DNA from: UBA7960 sp964348755
GTDB lineage: Bacteria > Bacteroidota > Bacteroidia > Bacteroidales > UBA7960
Assembly: GCA_964348755.1 (NCBI GenBank)
Contig: CAYGDW010000055.1
Coordinates: 1 to 19,822 of the forward strand
Direction: 5' to 3'
DNA: 19,822 nt
Shown here: one piece after another, positions 1 through 7,909 of the stretch
Position numbering within the stretch: the first letter of the stretch is position 1
Layout: the number at the start of each line of letters is the position of its first letter
Notes under the pieces: generated by a model
What the model was told of the DNA's origin: nothing
Database searches by the model: none
What the model saw: only the letters and a program-made list of their open reading frames with translations
Position numbers and translations under genes: made by a program

Positions 1-37
1 ATATACAATATAATATTAAAACGTTAGTCAGAAATAG

Positions 38-75
38 AAAAAGACCAGCAGGCCTTAAAAAAGACACTGCCGGTC
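38..75 (-). terminator. Rho-independent terminator of the superoxide dismutase gene
   Basis: Read on the minus strand, a 9-bp stem (GACCGGCAG pairing with CTGCTGGTC, one G-U wobble; plus-strand positions 67-75 and 43-51) encloses a 15-nt loop and is followed at once by five T residues (38-42). It lies about 35 nt past the stop codon of the minus-strand SOD gene, as expected for an intrinsic terminator. Confidence 0.75.
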
Positions 76-109
76 ACCTTCACTCATCACCCAATTTTCT
101 TGAATATTT

Positions 110-856
110 TTATTGTACAACTTCGTTGTATCGGCGCTCAACTTCTTTCCAGTTTACAACACTCCAGAAGTTTTCGAGGTATTCTACCCTGCGATTCTGA
201 TATTTCAGATAATATGCATGCTCCCACACATCCACGCCAAGAACCGGAACGCCCTTTACATCGGCTACATCCATAAAAGGGTTATCTTGGTTGGGGGTGC
301 TGGTAACCTGCAATTCGCCATTGGCATCAACAATCAGCCATGCCCAGCCGCTTCCGAAGCGGGTTGCACCTGCCTTGGCAAATTCTTCTTTGAATTTGTC
401 AAAAGAGCCAAACCGATTTTCGATGGCCGCCAGCAATTTTCCTGTTGGCTGGCCACCTCCGTTGGGGCTCATAATCTCCCAGAAAAAAGTATGATTCCAG
501 TGGCCGCCTCCATTGTTGCGCACGGCTGCCGGGTGTTTGCTCATGTTTTTAAAAAGGTCCATTAGGTCTATGTTTTCCATGTCGGTGCCTGCAATGGCAT
601 TGTTTAGGTTGGTAACATAAGCCTGATGATGTTTGCCATGGTGTATTTCCATGGTCGTTTTGTCAATATATGGCTCAAGTGCATCGTGCGAATAAGGCAA
701 CGGGGCCAAAACGTATTTTCCACTCTGATCTTTCATTTCTACAGGTTCTTTTGTTGGTTGTTCATTTGATTTACTGTCGCGTGCTGGTTGCTGGCAGGCT
801 GCTATTGCGAAGGCAAAAAACAGGGCAACCAATGGTATTTTGTAAGTGCGCTTCAT
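110..856 (-). CDS. sodA: Superoxide dismutase, Mn-type, predicted lipoprotein
   Basis: Converts superoxide to oxygen and hydrogen peroxide. The product is 248 aa if started at the ATG at 856. That start gives a clean lipoprotein signal (MKRTYKIPLVALFFAFAIAAC, lipobox IAAC, Cys21); an upstream ATG at 916 would only add 20 polar residues before it. The Fe/Mn SOD fold follows a linker and begins near residue 48. Metal ligands by family alignment are His72 (in EIHHGKHH), His122 (in GGGHWNH), Asp209 and His213 (in DVWEHAYY). Gly118 and Gln190 (in TPNQDNP) match the Gly77/Gln146 pattern of Mn enzymes, not the Gln69 pattern of Fe enzymes; cambialistic metal use cannot be excluded. The residues after Cys21 (QQPARDSKS) lack the acidic stretch of the Bacteroidota surface-export signal, so a periplasm-facing location is the simpler inference. 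Monocistronic, with its own terminator. Confidence 0.95.
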   Translation of the reverse strand: MKRTYKIPLVALFFAFAIAACQQPARDSKSNEQPTKEPVEMKDQSGKYVLAPLPYSHDALEPYIDKTTMEIHHGKHHQAYVTNLNNAIAGTDMENIDLMDLFKNMSKHPAAVRNNGGGHWNHTFFWEIMSPNGGGQPTGKLLAAIENRFGSFDKFKEEFAKAGATRFGSGWAWLIVDANGELQVTSTPNQDNPFMDVADVKGVPVLGVDVWEHAYYLKYQNRRVEYLENFWSVVNWKEVERRYNEVVQ

Positions 857-1000
857 GCTTAAAGTGCTTTTGGGTTTCAAAGGCTTGTTTTTATTTGGTC
901 TATGTCTAAATAACAAGCTTTGTGGAGTTTTGTTTGATCATTGCCTAAGATTTATAAAATAATTAAACTGCTTGTAATCAGCCAATAACTTTACATACCT

Positions 1001-1028
1001 GCCAGGCGGCTACCATCTGCCGGCTGGC
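1001..1028. repeat. Imperfect GC-rich inverted repeat between the SOD and HhH genes
   Basis: GCCAGGCGGC (1001-1010) and GCCGGCTGGC (1019-1028) pair over 10 positions with one mismatch, across an 8-nt loop. It is far more GC-rich than the AT-rich sequence on its left. It sits 30-60 nt past the stop of the minus-strand HhH gene but lacks a T-run on that strand, so it is not a clear intrinsic terminator. It could be a transcript-end hairpin or one copy of a dispersed palindromic repeat; only one clear copy is present here. Confidence 0.45.
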
Positions 1029-1059
1029 GGTTTGGCTCTGAAAGAGTGAAGCAGCGGGT

Positions 1060-1998
1060 CTATTCAATGCTAAGGTAAGGTGCAATTTTCCCAAAAATTG
1101 CATCGTCAATCAAATGCGACCGCCGTATATCGTTTACCGATTTATACGGGCCATGCTGGTTGCGTATGGCAATAAGCGAGTTTGCTAAATTGCGGTCAAT
1201 ATAGGGGTGTCGTACAAGGTCGGCCCACTCGGCCTGGTTGATGTTAATTTTTCTCAACTGGGATGGGTCTATAATTAGGTTTTTCCTTATGTTATTGAGG
1301 CGGGTGGTGTCCATTCCAAATACCTCTAACAATTGGTCGTGGTGAATAAATCCGCCAAGTCGTTCGCGGTATGTAGCTATTCTCCTGCTGAATGACGGGC
1401 CAATACCATTAAGTTGAATTAGCTCAGTTGTGTCGGCAGTGTTCAGGTTTACCCTTAATGCAGCCCTTTCTAAAATGGGGTCGGGCCTTTCGGCAAAGCG
1501 GCTGAGGCTTGCAGGCAGTTCGGAGGCTGTTTCCCTCGAAGGCAGTTCGATGTATGGCTCAAGTTGGGCGTACATTTCATCGGTTATCAGAAAAATACGT
1601 TTTACATCTTCTTTGTAACGGAAACTGCCGCCTGCGTTTTCAAAATTTTTGATTGTTCGGGCTACCTGCGGGGGCAATCCCATACGCTCCCAGTCTTTGG
1701 CCGGAAGCTGGTTGGGGTCGAAAGGGAATGGGGTGAGCCTTATTGGAGCAGCCGTTGAAGCCTGGCGAGGGATACTCCTCCTTTCTAATCGGTGTGCTTC
1801 GGCCTCGGCCCGCAGGGCTTTAAGGCGAGCTTCGAAAGCGGCTACTTTTGTGTCAAATTCAGAAAAATCATAAACCTGAGGTTTGTAAAATGCCTGGTAT
1901 AAAACTGGGGCAAAGAGAACCAAAACGACCAGAAATAGTAAAGCGATTATTCCGTTTCGTTCGCCCTTAGTGAAGTAAAAAAAATCCTTCCAACCCAT
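1060..1998 (-). CDS. Membrane-anchored protein with three helix-hairpin-helix (ComEA-like) units
   Basis: A 312-aa protein. It has a short cytoplasmic head, one hydrophobic segment at about residues 16-35, a charged helical linker (45-75), then three repeats of the ComEA-type HhH fold at about 92-152, 183-243 and 250-310. The middle one is the most canonical, with VNLNTADTTELIQLNGIGPS, and the third starts ININQAEWADL. The first is the most degenerate. HhH pairs of this class bind DNA backbone non-specifically; ComEA is the periplasmic DNA receptor of natural transformation. Single-TM proteins with several such units are frequent in Bacteroidota, and their role is not settled. The topology predicts the HhH part outside the inner membrane. 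No other competence gene is next to it. A Bacteroidota-type promoter lies upstream at 2052-2081. Confidence 0.85.
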   Translation of the reverse strand: MGWKDFFYFTKGERNGIIALLFLVVLVLFAPVLYQAFYKPQVYDFSEFDTKVAAFEARLKALRAEAEAHRLERRSIPRQASTAAPIRLTPFPFDPNQLPAKDWERMGLPPQVARTIKNFENAGGSFRYKEDVKRIFLITDEMYAQLEPYIELPSRETASELPASLSRFAERPDPILERAALRVNLNTADTTELIQLNGIGPSFSRRIATYRERLGGFIHHDQLLEVFGMDTTRLNNIRKNLIIDPSQLRKININQAEWADLVRHPYIDRNLANSLIAIRNQHGPYKSVNDIRRSHLIDDAIFGKIAPYLSIE

Positions 1999-2051
1999 AA
2001 TACCCGTTTTGAAATGCAGAAAAAATGCTTCGCAAAGCCATTATTTATTCA

Positions 2052-2081
2052 AAAACATACTGGCGGAGCTGTTCAGTTCAA
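2052..2081 (-). promoter_or_regulatory. Bacteroidota-type promoter of the HhH gene
   Basis: On the minus strand, TTG (plus-strand 2079-2081) is followed after exactly 19 nt by TATGTTTT (2052-2059). This matches the Bacteroidota sigma-factor consensus TTG-N19-TAnnTTTG except for the last base. Transcription would start about 45 nt upstream of the HhH start codon. Confidence 0.5.
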
Positions 2082-2169
2082 CCCTTAAAGATAAAAAACT
2101 ATTTTAAAAAAGAAAAATTGCATGATCATTTTTGATTTTTTGTTTAATCGCTTTCCAGCCATATTTTTT

Positions 2170-2177
2170 TACATTTG
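2170..2177 (+). promoter_or_regulatory. -7 element of the serine hydrolase promoter
   Basis: TACATTTG matches TAnnTTTG exactly. With 19-nt spacing, the -33 position holds TCG (2148-2150), one mismatch from TTG. The predicted transcription start, roughly 2183, lies after the ATG at 2175, which argues that translation starts at 2202 or 2211 instead. Confidence 0.55.
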
Positions 2178-2201
2178 CTATTTTGCAGGCAGGTATTAAA
2201 A

Positions 2202-3389
2202 ATGTCCTTTATGAAAAGAGCGATGTTGATTCCGATGTTTTTTGTTGCTTTTATTTTTGTCAGCCAATTTTCACTTTATGCTCAGCAGGTTGACACCACG
2301 GGTTTCCGGCCATTATTGCAATTAAAATGGGAGCAATCGGGAGTTAAAGGCATGAACCTTGGGTTTGTTACGCGCAGCGGGCAGCGTTATACCGAATCTT
2401 TTGGCGCGGCGGTTTGGACGGAGGATTTGCCCCTTGGAGCAAATCATATTTTTAGAATTGCTTCAATGACCAAGGCCATTACGAGCGTGGCAGTGCTTCA
2501 GCTTTATGAGAAAGGGTTGATAAGCCTTGACGAAAGGGCCGAAAAATACCTTCCGGGTATCGACCTTATACCGGTACTTATGCCTGATGGTGAGTTGAGG
2601 CAAGGCAGGGTGCCCATTACAATAAGGCATCTGCTTACTCATACTTCAGGTTTTGGGTATGCCCTGTTCGATCAGCGATTGGCTGGCTTTGAGCAGCCCC
2701 AAGGCTGGCTTTATGCCGATTTTCCACGCCTGGCCGAGGCCGGCTCAGAGTGGATTTACGGAACCGGTACCGACTGGGCCGGAAAGATTGTAGAAGCGGT
2801 GAGCGGGCTTTCTCTTGAAGATTATTTCAGAAAACACATCCTCGGGCCTTTAAATATGGGCCATACCTGGTTTAATGTGCCCGACTCCCTTCAGCATTTA
2901 ATTGTTTCGATTGGAAGGCGCGATAACCTGCCCAATGGGGCAATAAGGGAGTTGCCCGAAAGGGTTCCGGCAAAACCCACCCAAAATTACAGCAGAGGTG
3001 GAGGCTTGTTTTCTTCGCTCAACGATTATCTTACCTTTCTCGAATGCATTTTGCGCGGGGGCGAACTGAATGGAGCCCGGATTTTGTGCCAGCAAACGGT
3101 TGAGCTTATGTTTACCGACCAGCTGCCTTCCATTCTTGGCCTATCCAAAGAAGAAACCCAAAATCATGAAAGAATGGCCCACAGCCTAATCTGGGCTATT
3201 CAACTGACCGACAACGAGTTTGGCCGCTTGGCCGGCTCGGCATACTGGAGTGGGTATTTTAATACGTATTACAGTATTGACAATAATTCGGGTATAGCTG
3301 TGGTGGCTATGTCCAATTTGCTGCCCTTTTTAGACAGGGGGGCGCTCCAACTTTACAAAGAATTTGAATGGTTGGTAAGGAGGCCCTGA
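2202..3389 (+). CDS. Secreted serine hydrolase, class C beta-lactamase/esterase family
   Basis: A 395-aa protein of the Beta-lactamase (PF00144-type) fold, which covers class C beta-lactamases, D-aminopeptidases, family VIII esterases and penicillin-binding-like hydrolases. The N-terminus has a signal peptide ending near SLYAQ (residue 28). The catalytic motif SxxK is Ser88-Met-Thr-Lys91 in RIASMTKAIT; the second-motif tyrosine is Tyr186 in WIYGTGTDW; HLLTHTSGFGY (about 143-153) is a typical family block. The third motif, KTG in lactamases, is replaced by a sequence near AGSAYWSGYFNTYYS, as in esterase-like members, so an antibiotic beta-lactamase is unlikely. The substrate cannot be told from sequence. 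An ATG at 2211 (MKRAML) is an equally good start; one at 2175 is disfavoured because it precedes the likely transcription start. Confidence 0.88.
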   Translation: MSFMKRAMLIPMFFVAFIFVSQFSLYAQQVDTTGFRPLLQLKWEQSGVKGMNLGFVTRSGQRYTESFGAAVWTEDLPLGANHIFRIASMTKAITSVAVLQLYEKGLISLDERAEKYLPGIDLIPVLMPDGELRQGRVPITIRHLLTHTSGFGYALFDQRLAGFEQPQGWLYADFPRLAEAGSEWIYGTGTDWAGKIVEAVSGLSLEDYFRKHILGPLNMGHTWFNVPDSLQHLIVSIGRRDNLPNGAIRELPERVPAKPTQNYSRGGGLFSSLNDYLTFLECILRGGELNGARILCQQTVELMFTDQLPSILGLSKEETQNHERMAHSLIWAIQLTDNEFGRLAGSAYWSGYFNTYYSIDNNSGIAVVAMSNLLPFLDRGALQLYKEFEWLVRRP

Positions 3390-3463
3390 TTGTTCGTCAG
3401 AAAAGATTGCACGAACGGGATAAATGATTTGTGCAAACTTAGGCATAGTTCAGTACTTTTTTT

Positions 3464-3471
3464 TATTTTTG
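3464..3471 (+). promoter_or_regulatory. Possible -7 element upstream of the NSS transporter
   Basis: TATTTTTG matches TAnnTTTG, 49 nt before the ATG of the transporter gene. No TTG is present at 19-21 nt upstream, and the tract is T-rich, so a chance match is possible. Confidence 0.35.
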
Positions 3472-3519
3472 GCCTTTGCCACTGCCACCAAAAACAATAC
3501 AATCTAAATCCTTCGAAAT

Positions 3520-4884
3520 ATGTCAGATCCAGGAATCGATGGTCGCGATGGTTTCACCAGTAAATTTGGCATTATATGCGCAACGGCAGGTTCGGCCATA
3601 GGATTGGGAAACATTTGGCGCTTTCCGTACCTTGTGGGCGAAAACGGAGGTGGCGCATTTATATTGGTTTACCTGGGATGTATTTTGATAATGGGGATGC
3701 CGATTATGCTTTCGGAATTGGTGATAGGCCGGCGCGGGCAACTCAACACCTTTGGTGCATTTCGCAAGCTTGCTCCTGGCAAGCACTGGTGGATAATTGG
3801 GGTTATGGGAATTGCCGCCGCTTTTATGATTCTGGCTTTTTACAGCACCATTGCCGGCTGGACACTTGAATACATTGTAAAGTCTTTAGGAAACGCTTTC
3901 CAGGGGAAGTCGAGCGAAGACCTTGCCCAAATGTTCAAAATATTTCACACCGGTACATTCAGGCCGCTTCTATGGCAATTGGTTTTTATGGCTCTTACCG
4001 TTTGGATTGTATTGGCCGGCGTAAAACGGGGAATTGAGAAATACTCAAAAATACTTATGCCTTTTCTGGTTGGCATTTTGGTAATTATGTCAATCCGTTC
4101 TCTTACGCTCCCGGGTGCCATGGGGGGGTTAAAGTTTTTATTTAAACCTGATTTCTCTGAGATTAATGCCGGTGTTTTACTGGCAGCATTAGGCCAGGCC
4201 TTTTTTTCGCTGAGCATTGGTATGGGCGCTGTAATTACCTACGGGTCTTACATAAATCGCAAAAACAACCTCACAAGCATTGCCGCTCAGGTTTCAATAG
4301 CCGACACCCTGGTTGCCGTTTTGGCCGGGATTGCTATTTTTCCGGCGGTTTTTGCCTTTAATATTGACCCCGCCGAAGGCCCCGGATTAATTTTTCAGGT
4401 GTTGCCTTCTATTTTCCAACAGTTGCCGGGTGGCTATTTCTTTGCAATAATCTTTTTTGTGTTGTTGGGCATTGCCGCCCTCACTTCATCAATTTCTCTA
4501 CTCGAAGTAGTGGTTGCCTTTCTGGTTGAAGAGTTGAAGCTTACACGCAAAAAGGCTACTTTTATGGCGGCAGTTTCTGCAATGTTTTTCGGAGTATTCT
4601 GCACTCTTTCTTTTGGAATGTTGAGCAATGTTGTCTTTTCCGGCCAAACTATTTTCGGATTATTTGATTTTACGGCTTCAAACATTTTACTTCCACTTGG
4701 TGGGCTGCTTATTGTGCTTTTTGTGGGGTGGGTTATGAAAGCAGCCGAGGTAAAAGACGAGCTCTCAAATTCTGGCCTTCTCAAGGTAAAATTGTTTTCG
4801 GTTTTTCGTTTTATCATAAAGTTTATAGCCCCGGTTGCAATAGTTTTTATCTTTCTTAAAAGTGTTGGTATCATTAAAATCTGA
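3520..4884 (+). CDS. Sodium-dependent amino-acid transporter, NSS/SNF (LeuT-like) family
   Basis: A 454-aa inner-membrane protein with about 11-12 hydrophobic segments, close to the usual length of bacterial NSS members. The first transmembrane segment carries the family signature GSAIGLGNIWRFPY (residues 24-37), whose unwound part binds substrate and Na+. GVKRGIEKYSKILMP (167-181) and FFSLSIGMGAVITYGSY (228-244, the broken TM6) are also characteristic. Family members import amino acids such as leucine, tryptophan or tyrosine using the sodium gradient; the specific substrate cannot be assigned. The next gene starts 5 nt after the stop, so the two are almost certainly co-transcribed. Confidence 0.95.
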   Translation: MSDPGIDGRDGFTSKFGIICATAGSAIGLGNIWRFPYLVGENGGGAFILVYLGCILIMGMPIMLSELVIGRRGQLNTFGAFRKLAPGKHWWIIGVMGIAAAFMILAFYSTIAGWTLEYIVKSLGNAFQGKSSEDLAQMFKIFHTGTFRPLLWQLVFMALTVWIVLAGVKRGIEKYSKILMPFLVGILVIMSIRSLTLPGAMGGLKFLFKPDFSEINAGVLLAALGQAFFSLSIGMGAVITYGSYINRKNNLTSIAAQVSIADTLVAVLAGIAIFPAVFAFNIDPAEGPGLIFQVLPSIFQQLPGGYFFAIIFFVLLGIAALTSSISLLEVVVAFLVEELKLTRKKATFMAAVSAMFFGVFCTLSFGMLSNVVFSGQTIFGLFDFTASNILLPLGGLLIVLFVGWVMKAAEVKDELSNSGLLKVKLFSVFRFIIKFIAPVAIVFIFLKSVGIIKI

Positions 4885-4889
4885 TCCTT

Positions 4890-6281
4890 ATGTCTGCATT
4901 TCTCGAAGGTTTTAACCGAATCATTGTAATGTACAACGAATACGTGGGCGGTTATCTGTTGCTGGCCTTGCTATTGCCAACCGGAATTTATTTTGCCATT
5001 AAGTTTCGTTTTTTGCATGTTCGAAAATTCTGGCATTCGTTTTCGATACTTGCCGGGCGCTATGCCAAAAAAGACGACCATGGCGATGTAAACCACTTCA
5101 AGGCGCTTACAACGGCACTTTCGGCCACTGTTGGCACAGGAAACATTGTTGGAGTTGCCCTGGCCATATACCTTGGGGGGCCAGGGGCCATTTTTTGGAT
5201 GTGGTTTACCGGTTTTTTTGGGATGATGCTAAAAATGGTAGAATGCACCCTGGGGTTGAAATACCGGAAGTTTAACACCGACGGAACAGTTTCTGGTGGC
5301 CCCATGTATTATATGGAGTACGGCCTGAAAAATATTCTTGGCAAACATGCCAAAACCCTTGCCATTATTTTTGCTTCGGCTGCTATGCTTTGTTCGCTTG
5401 GCACCGGAAATATGGCTCAAAGCAATTCTATGACCGATGTGCTTTTCACAAGCTACCAGATTCCACATTGGATAACCGGCTTAATTGTTGCCAGTCTGGT
5501 TTTGCTCATAGTAATTGGTGGTTTGAAGCGAATAGCGGAGGTTACCTCGCGCCTGGTGCCATTTATGGCAGCATTTTATTTTATCGCTGCAATGGCTATT
5601 TTTATTTTGCATTTTGAAAACCTGATACCTGCATTTACGCTTATTTTTCAAGATGCCTTTACCGGAACAGCAGCCACTGGCGGTTTTGTGGGTTCGGCAT
5701 TTATACTTACAATGACAATGGGGGTGCGAAGGGGGCTTTTCAGCAACGAAGCAGGCCAAGGTTCTGCGGCTATGGCTCATTCGGCCGCAAAAACACAATA
5801 CCCAATTCGCGAAGGAATGGTGGCAAGCCTCGAACCTTTTATCGATACGCTGTTTATTTGCACACTTACAGCACTGGTAATTATTATGACCGGTGCATGG
5901 GAGTCGGGCATAAAAGGTGTAGGCATGACAGTGCTGGCATTTCAAACAGGCCTTGCAGGTGTAAACCTTGGTTTTCTTGCCCCTCACATTGTTTCAGTCA
6001 GCCTTCTTCTGTTCGCTTTTTCAACAATTATTGCCTGGTCTTATTATGGCACACGGGCCGCGCAATACCTTTTTGGCGACAAAGCCATTAAACCGTATTA
6101 TTATATTTATGCACTATTTGTTTTCTTCGGGGCAATTTGGGGAATTGACCTGGTTTGGAATTTTGTAGATATGGTTATAACCTTTATGACCATACCAAAC
6201 CTTATTGCCATTTTGCTGCTTTCCCCGGTAATAAAAAAAGAAATTGATGACTATTATTCAAGAGATTACAAATCGCTTTAG
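4890..6281 (+). CDS. Sodium:alanine symporter, AGCS family
   Basis: A 463-aa polytopic inner-membrane protein of the alanine or glycine:cation symporter family (AlsT/DagA/AgcS group), near the usual 450-550 aa. Signatures visible are ALSATVGTGNIVGVA (76-90), GGPGAIFWMW (96-105), SGGPMYYME (136-144) and GVRRGLFSNEAGQGSA (278-293). The known role is Na+-driven uptake of alanine or glycine. It follows the NSS transporter by 5 nt, so the pair forms an amino-acid uptake operon built from two different transporter families. A weak terminator follows. Confidence 0.95.
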   Translation: MSAFLEGFNRIIVMYNEYVGGYLLLALLLPTGIYFAIKFRFLHVRKFWHSFSILAGRYAKKDDHGDVNHFKALTTALSATVGTGNIVGVALAIYLGGPGAIFWMWFTGFFGMMLKMVECTLGLKYRKFNTDGTVSGGPMYYMEYGLKNILGKHAKTLAIIFASAAMLCSLGTGNMAQSNSMTDVLFTSYQIPHWITGLIVASLVLLIVIGGLKRIAEVTSRLVPFMAAFYFIAAMAIFILHFENLIPAFTLIFQDAFTGTAATGGFVGSAFILTMTMGVRRGLFSNEAGQGSAAMAHSAAKTQYPIREGMVASLEPFIDTLFICTLTALVIIMTGAWESGIKGVGMTVLAFQTGLAGVNLGFLAPHIVSVSLLLFAFSTIIAWSYYGTRAAQYLFGDKAIKPYYYIYALFVFFGAIWGIDLVWNFVDMVITFMTIPNLIAILLLSPVIKKEIDDYYSRDYKSL

Positions 6282-6291
6282 TGCTGTGCGT

Positions 6292-6309
6292 AAATCCCGA
6301 AGGATTTTT
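6292..6309 (+). terminator. Weak hairpin terminator after the transporter pair
   Basis: AAATCC (6292-6297) and GGATTT (6302-6307) form a 6-bp stem with a CGAA tetraloop; the 3' arm runs into a short T stretch (6305-6309). It lies 11 nt past the AGCS stop codon. The stem is AT-rich and short, so efficiency may be low. Confidence 0.4.
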
Positions 6310-6377
6310 GGTATAACATTTGCCGTCTTTTGCAGTTATTGAAATAGCTGCACCAGACTCCCAACCTAATTTTTTCT

Positions 6378-7898
6378 ATGGCTTTTCGTACATTTTCGTT
6401 GATCAGGGCTTTTATTAAACTGTCGGCCATACTTGTGGTATTCAATATTTATGCTCAGCAGCGAACCCCTATCGATTTTTCGGCCAGCAGTATGCAGTTT
6501 CACCGTCAGATTGGGGAGGACGCCCGCCGGCTTATTGGCAACGTGCACTTCAGCCACGAAGGTACCAATCTGTATTGCGACAGCGCTTACCTTTTTACCC
6601 GCCAAAACCGACTGGAAGCTTTCAGCAACATTAGAATAGTGGTAAATGACACAGTAAACATTATCGGCGACCATCTGAAATACGACGGAAACACCCGCAT
6701 TGCCGAGCTAACCGGCAATGTGCGAATGACCGACCCACAACTGACCCTAACCACCAACCACCTGGTATATGATCTGGCACGCAATACCGCCAATTATTCC
6801 GGTGGCGGGAAAATTGTTGACCGCCAAAACACCCTTACCAGCAGGTGGGGCTTTTACTTTGTTGACCAAAAACAGTTCCTTTACAAAGATGAGGTAGTTT
6901 TGGTAAACCCAGAATACACAATGAATTCTGACACCCTGCGCTACAACACCCTTACGGGGGTAGCCTATTTTTTTGGCCCAACAACAATTAGAAGCGAACA
7001 AAATACCATATTTTGCCGCAACGGCTGGTACGATACCCGAAACGACATTGCCCGATTTAGCCACAATGCCTTTTTACAAAGCCGTGAGCAGTCATTAACG
7101 GGCGATAGCTTGTTTTACGACCGCAGACGAGGTTATGGACGGGCCGACCGTAACATAATAATTCGTGACACGGTGCAAAATTCAATCATTTCGGGCCACC
7201 TTGCCGAGCATTTTGAAAAAGAAGGCATTTCAGTTGTAACAATACAGGCCCTGCTTACGGTCATTTCCGAAGGCGATTCGCTGTTTTTGCATGCCGACAC
7301 ACTGCGCTCGGTTTTTATTGAAGATACCGATGACCAGTTTGTTTTTGCCTACCATAAAGCAAAATTTTTTAGAAACGACCTGCAAGGAATTTCCGACTCA
7401 ATAGTTTATCATTTCAACGACTCCACAATAACCCTTTTCCACAACCCAGTAGTATGGGCCGATGTGCACCAGCTAACCGCCCGCCGTATAGAAATTCAAA
7501 CCTCTGAAAACGAAATCCGAAAGGCAAATCTTTTTGATTCGGCCTTTATTATTTCGCAGGAAGCAGACCTGGGATTCAACCAGGTAAAAGGGCGAAATCT
7601 TACAGGTCATTTTGTCGAAAATGATCTCCGGCGCATTGATGTACATGGCAATGGCGAAACCATTTATTTTGTAAAAGAAGACGACGGTACACTTGTTGGT
7701 ATTAACAAGGCCATGGCGGAGCAAATAGTCATATTTGTTGAAGATCGCCAGGTGATTGGTATTCGTTTTTTTGGAAACCCTGAGGCAAATCTTTTTCCTT
7801 TTGAACAATTGCCCGAAGAGGCCCAACGCCTTAGAAATTTTCAGTGGCTCGACAATTTGCGCCCAAAATCTAAAGCCGATATTTTTGTCAGAGATTGA
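6378..7898 (+). CDS. OstA-like/LptA-like periplasmic protein
   Basis: A 506-aa exported protein. The signal peptide ends near YAQQ (residues 25-28). From about residue 35 the sequence is a run of beta-jellyroll repeats of the OstA/LptA type, seen in RLIGNVHFSHEGTNLYCDSA (51-70), GDHLKYDGNTRIAELTGNVR (97-116) and later repeats containing GDSLFYDR and GDSLFLHADTL. LptA, LptC and the LptD N-domain use this fold to pass lipopolysaccharide across the periplasm. This protein is much longer than E. coli LptA (185 aa) and has no LptD barrel, as is common for the OstA-like proteins of Bacteroidota. A role in LPS transport is inferred from the fold. The next gene starts 11 nt after its stop. Confidence 0.85.
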   Translation: MAFRTFSLIRAFIKLSAILVVFNIYAQQRTPIDFSASSMQFHRQIGEDARRLIGNVHFSHEGTNLYCDSAYLFTRQNRLEAFSNIRIVVNDTVNIIGDHLKYDGNTRIAELTGNVRMTDPQLTLTTNHLVYDLARNTANYSGGGKIVDRQNTLTSRWGFYFVDQKQFLYKDEVVLVNPEYTMNSDTLRYNTLTGVAYFFGPTTIRSEQNTIFCRNGWYDTRNDIARFSHNAFLQSREQSLTGDSLFYDRRRGYGRADRNIIIRDTVQNSIISGHLAEHFEKEGISVVTIQALLTVISEGDSLFLHADTLRSVFIEDTDDQFVFAYHKAKFFRNDLQGISDSIVYHFNDSTITLFHNPVVWADVHQLTARRIEIQTSENEIRKANLFDSAFIISQEADLGFNQVKGRNLTGHFVENDLRRIDVHGNGETIYFVKEDDGTLVGINKAMAEQIVIFVEDRQVIGIRFFGNPEANLFPFEQLPEEAQRLRNFQWLDNLRPKSKADIFVRD

Positions 7899-7909
7899 AA
7901 GGTTTTATT

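Noticed and set aside
113..565. 150-codon plus-strand open frame opposite the SOD gene
   Set aside because: It is antisense to a clear superoxide dismutase with all metal ligands; no family resemblance or promoter was seen.
2202..3389. Serine hydrolase as an antibiotic-resistance beta-lactamase
   Set aside because: SxxK and Tyr are present, but the KTG motif is replaced and the YxN motif is not canonical; the wider esterase/peptidase family is the safer call.
3392..3416. Hairpin GTTCGT/ACGAAC after the serine hydrolase gene as a terminator
   Set aside because: The stem is 6 bp with a 13-nt loop and no T-run follows, so support is too weak.
4434..4874. 146-codon minus-strand open frame opposite the NSS transporter
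   Set aside because: Lysine/threonine-rich antisense shadow of a membrane-protein gene; no recognisable motif.
5481..5987. 168-codon open frame on the minus strand inside the AGCS transporter gene
   Set aside because: Its translation is Cys/His/Lys-rich and unlike a protein; it lies fully opposite a well-supported transporter gene.
6314..6322. TAACATTTG as a promoter for the OstA-like gene
   Set aside because: The spacing inside the element is one base too long for TAnnTTTG, and no TTG lies at the proper distance.
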